A stretch of DNA of 64,000 nt from NCBI GenBank assembly GCA_036345935.2, contig JADWOT020000003.1, positions 20,168,509-20,232,508 on the forward strand, read 5' to 3'. The DNA comes from Taenia hydatigena (Eukaryota; Platyhelminthes; Cestoda; Cyclophyllidea; Taeniidae). Positions 38,001 through 49,427 of this stretch are shown in pieces. Under the pieces are notes generated by a model that saw only the letters and a list, made by a program, of their open reading frames with translations, searched no databases and had not been told where the DNA came from. A program made the translations under genes and the position numbers. Position 1 is the first letter of the stretch. The number at the start of each line of letters is the position of its first letter.

Positions 38001-41000
38001 AGATAGAAGTAAACATAACCCGCGTAATTTATGTGGAGCGCGTTATCAAGATCAAAAAGAGCCCTAAAACAGCATTTTGGTAAAATATAACGAAATGAGG
38101 ACCAAACAACCAAATACTCGTTGAATAAATTTGCCCTTCAATTAACCTTTCTTGGGCACTTTTCCCCACGCTTCGCAGGCAGTTTCAAATGAGGTGGAAG
38201 CTGCCGAAGTTGGCGTTTGAATCCACCTTTCAGCTGGAATGGAGAAATCAGATTTTCTTTCTGCTACTCTCAGGAATTTGTATTCTAAGCAAAAACCAGT
38301 AGGATAATTATTCTTTTAATGAAATCCAAAAGGGTGCGAAATTTTTCGCTGTTTTTGAAATGCGGTGTCGCGAAACTGATCTGCATCGGGAACACAATAA
38401 CACATCTTAAGTAGTGGAAAGGCATTTGCCTCTCCCGCTTAATGAGTGCCAATTCGCATTAAAACTGAGTGATCGAACTCAAGATTCATCGAGACGACGT
38501 GACGTTGACTGTGTACCTCCGTAAGGCTGGTCAAATTAGCTAACCGCAACAAGTGGAGAAGCCGCTTGAAATTATTATACTGTTATAAAAGCTTCAATCA
38601 TCAAAGAGAAAGCGTAGCTTAACTGGGGGAAGTTTTTTTTGGACTTAAAATCTTATATTTTCTTTTTATTTGCATTGGTCAACCGATTTAAGCAATTTAT
38701 TTGGTTAAACTTTGTCACCCGTTTGAGCTGTTATCATGAGAGTGGGTGCTTCTAACTTGATCGGTGTCTTTGCCAACAGCCACACAAATACCCCCAATAC
38801 GAAGATTAATTACTCTCAAAGGCAAATGAACAAGACATCAAAGATTTGGGCGCGATGCATTAAATTGCTTCAGTTCTCAGCCCGATTACTGGTGTCCCTA
38901 GTTCAGGATTTCGGAAAGGATTACAAGTGATGTTTTTTCAAATTTTCGCACTGTGGACTCGCCTCCGACTCCCTGATAAATTTTCGCAGTTTTATTTATA
39001 AAATGGGCTGTGTAAGTCTAATTTGATTTGGCATTCTTTTATGTAGGAAGGCCACGTGCTGAAACACCATTCAGGCATGGCGAATCCGTGCGCAAAGCGT
39101 CAGCATTTGAGTACTCGCCTCCCATTGGACACCACCTCGGTCGGCCAATCAACTCCTTCGACGCTGAAACATGCTTTAGGTAACAGTGATGAGACGTTCA
39201 AGCCACTTTCTCATCAACTATGAAGAGCTTTAGCTCCATCGCAGCCAAGTCGAATTGCATCCAACTTCATCGATTCGTCCGGCTTGGGGATAAGGCTGAC
39301 AGTCAAGTTTACACCTTCATTGTACCATCTCAGTTGACGCGCGGTTTCATCAACACCGCCCAATCCAAGGAGTTTCCTTATGGAGGGCAGAGTTGGCAAT
39401 TGCAGTTGTGCTTGCAGCATGACGATATCGCGGCAAGGACTACTAATGACGGCGTGGTAAATGGTAATGAGTCTCCACGAACCGTAGGACAGAAGGTATA
39501 TCTTAATGTCGGTCTCACGTTGTGTGGTGGTCTGGCTGGCATGTACTGCAAACTTGAGATGATTCGTTATACCATTTTGAATCGAGAGTCAATTCACTAC
39601 AACAAAACTCATGAGGAAAGGCAGGTAGCATTTACGGCTGAGGATCCGACGCGCTGGAAACAGGGTTGGGTCGGAACTGATCGACTGGCAGCTGAACACT
39701 TTTACTTCGATGATTGGACGTGGCTGATTGAAGTAGAGCTTCAGGGCGCAAGCACAGCATACGAAGAGCTCTTCACTCTGCCCAAAAATGGACAAAAGGA
39801 TGGTGCTAGTGGACTTCGTCTAGAATCAGCCAGTTTCACCTATGCGGGATCGGACTGGAATGTGAGTTTGAACTGGCCTCCGGTGGACAACAAGAAACAC
39901 AGCATTGTAGCTTTCATGCGCCAGGCAAGAGGTACCAGCGAGACCAGCAGCAATTCTGTCTGCCCAAGAGTGAAACTTCAACGTCACAGTCGAACTAATC
40001 ACTGGTGCCGAGTTCGATACAAAGCTACACTCATTTGGGGCTCTGTGGGAGAGTCAAGTTTTGGACCGGTGGATCACCTCATAACCGCTGACAACGGCGC
40101 AACAACTGCTGGCTGTGAGATTGGTGATCCCAAGTGGTTTGCCGCAGGTCCATTACCAGCAAAACAGCGCATTAAAATAATTATTGAAATGCTGGCAGCT
40201 GCTCCAGTCTCTCGAATCGATCTTATCCCCATCGCGCCTCAGGGTGGCAAGAACTTCGCTCGATGTAAGGACCCCGACGGTCACGAATGGATGGTCCTGA
40301 GCGACATTCTTGGCACTTTGGTACGGCTCCGATTCTTCCCAGTGGTGGAAATTCATCACTACGAAAGCCACGCGGGGAGTAGTGGTGGTAGCATTTGTGG
40401 TGGGTCTCTGAAAGACGGCTCCTCCTCGCAGATTCCTGATCGACCCTGCGAGTTACGATGCGTAGCCTGGAATGTCCACCTCATTCCCCACGATACATCA
40501 CGAGGTGTAGTAAAGGCGCTGAATTCGCCCTACGTCAGCTATGTACCCACTTTTCGCTGCTATGTGGGCAGTTCTGGACCTGGAAGAAGGGCTTCTGAGG
40601 ATCTTTCCGCAGACACCCAACAGATGATGATTCACCCTGATGAAGTGACAGAAGTCGCCTTAGATCTTCCTGTTGAAAAGGTATGCGCTTATTTCATCCA
40701 GGTTTATGTGTAATTTAATTAAGCAAAAAACGGATCAAATATGAAGAATTACGTACCATCAGCAAATAAAAAATGGAGCATTAAAGCAAACCTTATATAA
40801 CTCTTAATTTTTAGCAGTGGACTCTGGAAATGCTGAAATCGTTCACATTAATCATACGTATAAGTTTCATTAAGCTTTTTCACAAATTCTAATTTATTAC
40901 TTCCACTTAAATCTTAAATTAACTAAGTGAGCACTAAAAGGATAAATAAGTTGCATAATACCACGAAGTCCCAAGTTTACAAATAAAGCACTTGCTGTAG

Positions 41001-44000
41001 TTTCCGCTTTCTTATTTCGGGAAGAAAATTACCGACACACTATCCATCTGAGACAACACTTTTGATTCTGGGTTCGAGCTACACAAGCAGCACACAGATG
41101 ACAAAATTATAAAGTGTTTTATTTCTTTTCATCTTAAACATCACTCTTCAGACTTGTGAGTCCATTTAACGCATTTCCTTTGTAATTTTGTACGACATCC
41201 TCTGGGCACCGGCAATGTGACTACATTCTTGTAAAAAAGCATCTGAATTGCGTCGCGCACGCAATTTTATCAAGATTCTAGCAACGTTATGACTCTTCAT
41301 GTGGTGGAGAACTACGGCTAGTTTTTTCAAATCATCCATCAAGATCCCGACTCTGGCAGTCGTGCAATAATCACGACAATAATCTCGAATATCACGTATA
41401 CCCTGCGAGCGCTCATCCATTAATCCTCTCGCGATTGAAGAGCAATTAACTTACCCTTCCGACGACGTTATCTCCATCATCACATCTACAACTGCCTTGA
41501 GTCTACTTCTATTACCAAGTAGAGAGTGAGAATGCAGTGTTATTAGTAAATCAGTTGCCTCTGCTCACAAATTGTCAAAAAGCTCGAAGGATATTATCGT
41601 GATAAGTACGTAAATGCGACATTCCTCTTAAAAGATTTTATTTAACAAAATAATAATTAATGCGATTAACGATTCATTCCAACACAAAGGTACACGAATT
41701 AGTCTTTTGTAAAGCCTTGTGTTCTGCCAAGGAAAAAGAGTTCATCTAGCTGCTTCATTTTCTGCTACAATTTCATCTACAACTGCCAATCCTACTTTGC
41801 GATCGTGTCAACTGTCAGAGAGCGCTAACAGTCCCAAGAAAGAATATCGTCAGCGAGAAGGGAGGAAAATGCGCCACCTCCTTCTATGCGAGTGTGCTAG
41901 CCTCCTTGTGGATGAGAGTTGACCCACAGGGACCCACACCACCCTGTGCAAATGACGATTCTCCTCATCCAATTGATGCGAGGGTTCAACCTCTACTGTA
42001 CTGACGACTATTCCTCACAAGGGCATTCATGCACACCTTCGGGCTAGTTGCATCGTGTCGAGCAGCTGGATGGATGGATGGATGGATGGATGGGTGGATG
42101 GGCGGTTGGATGGATTCGGGCATAGTTTATCTGAGCTTCAGCACGAAAGTCGTGACGAATGGGTGCGTGTTCTGTACACAAAGCGAGTCATGTCCCCTGG
42201 GATGACTTGGTTCCCCAGAGGTGTAGGCTGGGCAGTGAGTGAATGAGTGGGTGAGTGAGTGAGTGAGTGAGTAGATGAGTGAGTGGATGAGCGGGTGGAT
42301 GAGTGGGTGGGTGAATGGTATGGAGATAACGAAAGCGGGAGATGTGAGTTGGCTTATGGGCGTTGACGTTGCAACACAAAGGCCGTTTCGCACCATCAGC
42401 TAAGATAATCAACGATTGTAAAGGCAACTTTTTATATTGCGAAAGAAGCGGATGACGAATTGCCACGGTATGAAGCTCGATACCATTTGTTGGTTTTTGT
42501 TCGTGAAGTCCGTTCGCCTATCTCCCACGACTTTTGATGTCAATCCAGACGTAAGTCAATTGCATTAAGCATTTTACTCCTGGAAGTTGCCCTCGACGCA
42601 GATATTTAATGATATTTAGGAGGATACATCCAACCGTGTGAGCTGCTGCTGAACCAAAACGAATACGAACCATTTCTAGAGCCTTGTTTCTTTTATTACA
42701 TCTTTCCGACCCCTGTAAAAATTTTAAGAGCGTATACAAAAACACATTCAACGGATTTTCAAGTTATTGAAATAGCCTTGACTAAGACATTACAAGCTTT
42801 TGCAGTCATTTGGTGATTTGAAACATTCGCAAAAAGCTGGATGAGATTTTTCCCATTTACAAGTCAACTACAAAGGTAGGCAACTTTTATGCAATGTTAC
42901 ACCCAAAATAATGTGTTGAAAATATTCTTTTAATCTGAATTAACGAGCCTCTGCTATCGATGACAGGCGCATATACACCGTTTAAAATGTGTGTGTCTGC
43001 CTTTGTTTTGATACACAGAAGTCAGACATCCGCTAGTCAAAGCGATCAACTGTTTGCGGTGCTATAAAACGCTAGAACCTAAAAGTAAATATTATCTCTC
43101 ATCAGAGAAGTGTACGTGATTTGTGCTTCGATCCAATGGTGGGTGGACCCAAGGAATGAATAAAGCGAAGTCATTTTTAAGACAATCTCAAAGTAGATTG
43201 GATTTCTCAAAACTGATGTGATACGTGGGTAAATACAAAGACTCATAACAGCTTCTCCCACTAGTTAGGTGAATATCGCCTCCCTCCTGTTCAGATATTG
43301 TTCTTATTTTTTTCATGTAGAGAAACAATATGTATGGCACCAAACTAAAAGAGGTTTTGCTGTGAGCCATGAAAACACTGCACCAACTCTTCCGGGAGTT
43401 ACATTAATAGTGCATAAGTCGATATAAAACGAGGAATGGTGGCTATAATGCAATGATTTCACTTCCTACTATTATTATGGAACAATCTATTTGTGAGACT
43501 TTTTTAGCATAATGCAAAACGATCCCCATTCATTCACTGTCTATTTGGTTTTGATGAGTGAAATAGAGGCAAAATGTTTTCGCACTGCTCCATCGTTTAT
43601 GCGCAAAGCGGCTGGGGGACAGTGTGGGCTCTCCCACTTTGAAGCCTTATTTTTTCATCAAAGCGTTTTGCCTAGTGAATACGCCCAATAGAAGTTGGCA
43701 CTTTCTTTGAGTCTTGCGGTCCTAAGGAAAGACCAGCAAGAGATAGGCCGTATATGCGCCACAGTCCCAAACTCTTCACTTAAGAAGGTCTTTAGAAGGG
43801 TAAACAGGCTCTAAAAGTTGAGAAAGTAATAAACCAGACAAGGATACACACGATTTTTACAAAAAATTGTTGTCAACCTTTGCCTAGAGAGCAAATGAAA
43901 TGTACTTGGCCGGCATTTTGAGAGGATGCTTTGTGTTATTTTATAGAAGTTTGACAGAGGCAATGAACTTTATTTTATTGAAATAATATAAATAGCTGGC

Positions 44001-47000
44001 TTGGGATTATGGGAGGCAGATGACGACACTTAATCCCACCACTGGGTGGGCATGGGGCTTGATCAGCCGTCTCGCGTCCCTCCATTTCGTGGTGGCAAAA
44101 TTGCAGCTTTGAAGAGGCAAAAAAGTTATATAGCTCGACAATATTTGTGCATCAAGCAATTAGTTATTAGTTCTGTAAATTTTCCTGCAAAAAGGTGCAC
44201 CATTGGAACAAAAGTGGAGCTCGAATTATACCAAACAGGTATTTCATTTAAGGCTTATTTTAAGGGCGCCAGGACGCTTAGATTTCCCAATGGTCTGCAG
44301 TCTCAAAGTTTGCATAGTTGACCATTCACTTTCTGATTTGGATGTGGGAACTGGCTAATCCACGAAGATTTGGACTTAACCAATGCTGAATGTTTGCCTG
44401 ACTGTTCGACTAGGTTATCGACAAGTCGTCAGGATACATTCGACCAACTGACAATGCAATGACAATTCGAATAGAATGGCTACAATCCCAGCGACTCTAC
44501 CAGAGCAACTACAATGTCTATGACGATCTCGTTCAAACTCAGAAGAAGCAATTGGCGTACGTCTTTTTCCTACTATAAAGTAGACTGTATTTAAAGCTGT
44601 AAATTCTTCAGTCCTTAGGTGGATGACTTTTTTGAGGATTTAAATCTTTCATATGAGCGAATTTGCTGTCACTTTGGCTTCGCAGTTTTTATGTTCAGCG
44701 CCTTCAACAGCTGGTGGATTTGGGCACGGTAAAAACTCCTAAGGACAGAGCGTATGTTTTTGATTCAGCTTCAAAGTGTACATCTCGGTTAGCACCATTC
44801 GAGGGTACAAAAAATCTGGCACATGTTTGGAGTAGCAGAGTTAAAAATACCTCATGATGTTTCAAAGTGTATCATTTAATGTGACTTCTGCCTCACAACC
44901 AAAACAGCAATCTTAACAATAACTGCCACGCTCTCTGAACAAATTACTTATTTTCATTTCACTTTTAATCAAACAAAGAGCCGGATTTGAATTTGGCAAC
45001 TCTAACTGGTGGAGGAGGCTTTTGATTAGCTGGAGTGCATGTTGTCTCAACCCATTTGTCACCTAAAGGCTAAGACTTTATGACTTCACAATACCTCAAA
45101 CGTATGTTGAAAAATCTAGCTAAAAGCCTTTTCAAATTTCAAACTGTCCATTCAGTGGATAACTCTTATAGTGTGTAATAAAATGTATTTTAAGGAAGTT
45201 TTTAGCACTTATTGCCAACCACCCTTCCTTCTTTTCATTGGTGAATTAATAGTTTCCAACCGCACCCCTCGTGGTGCGGAATTGTTAAAAGTCTTTTCAA
45301 AGGCGAGGAATTCTCTAAAGTTGTTTTTGATTAATACATGGTTCGGGATGTAAAATCCAAAAGTTGGCACTTGTTTCGCATTGCTTTCGGATCTTCCATC
45401 TGTGCCCAAAACATCGTCAAACCGACTAAAGATCTAGTTGTCACATGCAGTCTTTTTAAAAAGTATTATGATTGTTTTATCCAGATTAAAATGTTATGTG
45501 TCTCACGGAATCACCTTTGGCCTTCGAAATTTGAATAACATATTTTTGAAGTTGGTGCCAGTTGGAAGGTGTTTGAAAATGCCTTGCGTCCCACAGGTGA
45601 AATTGTTTGTTTGTTTGTTTAGACTTTGTTTTTCGAAACTTTTTTTGAATACCTCAATTGAATTTTGCAATACTGGAAAATGCTGTTTAAAAAGGATGTA
45701 TTTTTTTACCTTGTCACACCCAAACTTTTCCAAGCTGTTAACTAAGCTAAAAGTTCAGGTGAATGGTGAAGTGTAACTCCCGCAAAATGTCATCCAACGC
45801 TGCTAGTAACACTGCGATTGCACTTAAAACATCTTTTCCCCGTCGTCTTCCTAGGACTGGCAACGGGAAGCGCTTCGAGTCTTCCTGGGCGTGCTCATGT
45901 GATATTATAGGGCTTAGTCGAATTGAGAGCAAAAATTGTCAAAAAACAGGTTTAAGAGGATTTGCTAAAGGTTTTCATATCCGTGTCAAAAGCATTCCGA
46001 TCGAATGGTAAAACAGGCGTATGTACATTTGATTTACATTGCCCATACCACAAACCGGATTGGACTTACAGCATCTAGGGCTATCTCATCATGAAGTGGT
46101 AAATGTTTTGGTTTGCTATAGATCAGCTCAAAGTACCCATCTTGGGTTCATTTTTGGATCGTAAAATAATAAAGAGGTGATAGGGGCGCTGTCTCAGCTT
46201 CATTGAGCGCAATCTTCATGAAGAAACAACTTTACATATCCGCTTACTGCCTTAGTTCTTGATACTATAGTGACCTCTTAATGATCCAGCCAACTACTAC
46301 ACTTCGTTTCACTGCTAAAGTGCGTCATCCAAATCTCACGAGCCCCTAATTTTTCAAAACTCTTTAAGTAACAAATTTTTAATTTATTAATTGCTTATAA
46401 CCTTGAGTCTAAGAAATCACAAAAAGACTAAACAAAAGTGGCATGAAGTGCGTTGGTTATCTTGAAAGTCTTGCTCTCCACTATGCTGTTGTAAGATTCA
46501 TGGGCAAAATTAAAGCACTGCTTAAGCCAAAAATGAAAAAGACTAGCAGACATACATTGAAAGTGTACTTTAATTCTGTGCTACATAAAAGTTGCCTTTG
46601 AGTGTTCTACTTGAGACACGGGTCTGGAAATAGGATCAGAGCCCACTTGTGCAATGTCTGAAAGACTCACCGGCCGTTGAAAATTTCAAATGGTATAACC
46701 AAACTCTGAAGGGACTAGAGATAAAAAGGCAAGCAAACCAAGAATGAACCGTTCTTTGATAAAAATAATTACTATCTCATTAGTAGAAACGTGTTCATAT
46801 CACGAGCGCAGTTAAGATGGAAATGTTTGGGATATTCAGCAGCCGTCACAGAAGTAATAAATTGGTTGTCAAACCGTCATAAGTTTAGGGGACTTTGTAT
46901 TTGAGCAATAATGGCCCCATGAGAGGGATCAGTCAGCTTCTATCCAAACTCACCATTGTCACCAACTTTTCCTTTCAACTGATGGCTTACTTTAGCTCAT

Positions 47001-49346
47001 ACATTTTGAGGCTTTGTCTATCACCATCCTTGCCATTCATTATTCAATCTAAAATTTAAGAAATGCACAGATTTTTACAAAAGCGACACCCTTGTAAGAG
47101 CATGTAACAAGTGCGATAGTTGACTCACAGCAGATTTATTTTAACGGCCTAGAATAGAGTATAGTGTAAGAAATTGTTTTTTATCTGTTTACTCAACACT
47201 AAGTGATTTTGACAGAGGTTGTCGAGGTTGGAGAGCATAAAGCATTATTATTAGTAAAAGACATAAATCCTCAACCGAGCCCCGAAAGACTAAACAGTTT
47301 CGGACTGCTGGAGCATTGATACAATAATGGGGAAAAAAGATGGCTTTGGCTTTTGAACTGGAACTGTTTATATATATTAATGTAGGCAAATAAAGTAGAC
47401 TTTTTATTGAGCCCACGATCACTTAATTGCAAACGCAATTAAACGCAGCGCCTCGACCCAGGAAACAGGCAAAACCTGGCGTCATTGGCAAAAAGCACCT
47501 TCACATGCATCAAGGCATTACCTATCCGCAGGTTATATTTATCACCTACTTAAATCTGCCCATGAACATGGCTACTTAAAGCGCTGCCCTGTTTTCTCGT
47601 TATAATTGCTCGAAGTCAGCAATGCCCTCATTTGTTCATTCAACAAGTCATTTTTATGCTCCCGACTAAGGTTCTCATGAAATTCCAAGGCACTCAGCAT
47701 GGAGTGAACGTATGATTGGATCAGCTAACGCATAAGTATCGAATCAATTGTTGTCACTCAAATTTTAAGTGGCACACAATGGAACCTGTTAGGAAACCAT
47801 CCATCACATTGTCACAATAGCTTCGATATAAAAATTGGCAAGAAGGCCTTCTCATGTTAACAGCCAGCGCAAATTAGGATTTCTTGACCCTCCGCCTTTG
47901 TAATCAAGTAATCATCCTACCTTGCTAAATTGTGAGATTGCAAAATTTCGCGGAATTGAATTTCTTGAAACCCTTGCGAAGAAATTTTAAGGAGTTATGT
48001 ATTGGTCTATTAAGGATATAAAGATGAGTTTAATAATAAAGTGGGTAAATTAGCATTGGTAGTTTAAATTTTAGTGATCGACTCATTAATAAATTTACGC
48101 ACGGTATAAAAGCATAAAATCAAATGTTTCGAGACTTCTGCATTTCTTTTTTGCTTATTTTTTCCCGCTCTGAATTAAGCTGCATTACTTAGCGTATACC
48201 CTTAGATGAATCTGATCTTATCCAAGAAAACAATACCCTTACCTTCCCACGCATTGTAACTTTGATGCTTTCACCGAGTTTCTCTCACCAAACCATCTCT
48301 ACTTCGTTCTCTCTCATGCTCGAGAAATAGTTCTTTCTGGCATGCAAGTTATTCGCTAGTCCCACAGTAATGTTTATTTCATTGTAATTAATCTGCTGAG
48401 CAAGAGCAGGCAAATCCAAGACGGCACCCGGATGATGGGCGGTTTAGTCTGCAGGCCTGATAATTAATGGGTGATTAGGTGAAAAGTGTTATAAGTGCAG
48501 CCTCCTTAATGCACCTTAAATACCAGTCACTAAATAAAAATGCGTGCATTCTCCTCCCTTTTTAGACGGGAACTGAGAGCTCTGCAACTAGAGAACTACG
48601 CACTCGAAAAGCAGCTCTATATGAGCAACGCGCCAAGCTCCGTGGAATTGAATGTACCAGAGCAGCATGGCTCTATTCTCTCTCAGTCCATGAAACATCT
48701 CAACCTCTCCTCGCCCCCTTCCTCACCTGAGCTCTCCCTTGCCCCGCAGAAACCAATATCAAAACAATTCTCCGTGGCTGTGAGTCGGCGTCTACCCAAT
48801 GCATCTTATCTCACCTCCCCTCCTAAAGGCAGCTTTCTCTCTGCCAATACCAATCTGAATGTCCGACGACACAGCTCCTCCCTCGGAGGGCCAATAGAAT
48901 CTCAGGGACGTCCGCGACGATCACTCCCCAGTCCCGGCGTTCCTAGCAGCAGTGGTGGGGGCGGTAGTGGTGGCGGTGGTGGTGGCAGTACAAGCTGGAA
49001 GTACCAAAGGCGTTGTGTCGGAGGCGACGAAGACTTGTCTGAGGGTTACAAGAGCAGAGAGGACAGTCCAGTGACGCATGCACCACAGATGGTAGTAAAT
49101 AAAGGCAGCTCGGGTAGCGTGACCAACGTGAGTACGCTTTCATGGAGCCATCAGAGTGGCCGGCTCTCAACCAGCAAACGGCAGCAGCTGCAGCCGCTTA
49201 CAGCCACCTCGGCCACATCCCTCGTCCACCCTCAAGGACACAACGGCCACAGCTCCCTAACGCCTACCTTGGTGTTCAGTCTCTCCTCAGAGGACAGTGG
49301 TTCTGGTGGTTTTGGTGTTGATGCCAGTGGCAACGAGGCAATTTAA
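35051..49346 (+). CDS. Large multi-exon protein with C-terminal coiled coil, unrecognised; 5' end not found
   Basis: Phase-matched exons: 35051-35119, 35973-36058, 36381-36443, (gap: one exon with phase 0 to 1 not found), 39047-39179, 39234-40680, 44414-44556, 48566-49346. At least 880 residues. The 482-codon exon encodes repeated Trp-rich beta-type segments (GGQSWQLQLCLQHDD; FYFDDWTWLIEVEL; GSDWNVSLNWPP; CVAWNVHLIPHD), each followed by a strand-like closing segment such as GYIRPTDNAMTIRIEW; this rhythm recalls MATH/TRAF-type beta-sandwiches but I cannot confirm it. The next exons join into a coiled coil (QTQKKQLARELRALQLENYA) and then a Ser/Pro/Gly-rich disordered tail with a Gly run (GGGGSGGGGGGS). 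No signal peptide or membrane span is seen, so it is probably cytoplasmic. AATAAA at 49422 follows the stop. The 3.7 kb intron after 40680 contains one arm of the inverted repeat and a candidate antisense gene. Confidence 0.65.
41118..41123 (-). terminator. Poly(A) signal for nested minus-strand gene
   Basis: AATAAA on the minus strand 43 nt past the stop at 41166. It supports a minus-strand transcript ending here. Confidence 0.45.
41166..42712 (-). CDS. Candidate antisense gene nested in an intron, unknown protein
   Basis: Terminal exon 41402-41166 (78 codons and stop) starts after a CTCGCAG acceptor and encodes a basic, probably helical segment (DLKKLAVVLHHMKSHNVARI ... RMSYKITKEMR). An upstream candidate exon starts at 42712 after a TTTTTACAG acceptor (ERCNKRNKALEMVRIRF ... 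YLRRGQLPG) and can exit at a GTAAAA donor in phase 0, which fits the terminal exon. A third open segment at about 41455-41565 (ATDLLITLHSHSLLGNRS) has good splice sites but its phases do not fit both neighbours. The right arm of the inverted repeat lies inside the intron. No family recognised; the start codon is not identified. It is antisense to, and inside an intron of, the 35-49 kb gene. Confidence 0.4.
42066..42101 (+). repeat. (GGAT)n microsatellite inside right arm
   Basis: Mirror of the left-arm ATCC array, with the same apparent unit number. Confidence 0.8.
42235..42320 (+). repeat. Degenerate (GAGT)n minisatellite inside right arm
   Basis: Mirror of the left-arm CACT array, with the same interruptions in the same order. 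Confidence 0.8.
44557..48565. other. Long intron
   Basis: Four-kilobase intron of the 35-49 kb gene between exons ending 44556 and starting 48566. No nested gene could be supported. It contains a short TTTG microsatellite near 45606-45620. Confidence 0.55.
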
Positions 49347-49421
49347 ATGGGCTCACCCCTTGCCCTCCAACTCGCTTTGATGCTCTCTAATTTCACCGTT
49401 TCCAATTACATTTATCCAAAA

Positions 49422-49427
49422 AATAAA
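49422..49427 (+). terminator. Poly(A) signal for the 35-49 kb gene
   Basis: AATAAA 76 nt after the stop codon at 49344-49346. Confidence 0.65.

Larger units (their letters stand above)
41707..42476 (-). repeat. Inverted repeat, right arm (about 770 bp)
   Basis: Reverse-complement copy of 30312-31081, about 10.6 kb away. Homology begins sharply at 41707 (TTGTAAA shared, then divergent outward) and fades beyond 42476. It lies in the intron between exons 40680 and 44414 of the plus-strand gene, so it is non-coding for that gene. Confidence 0.85.
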
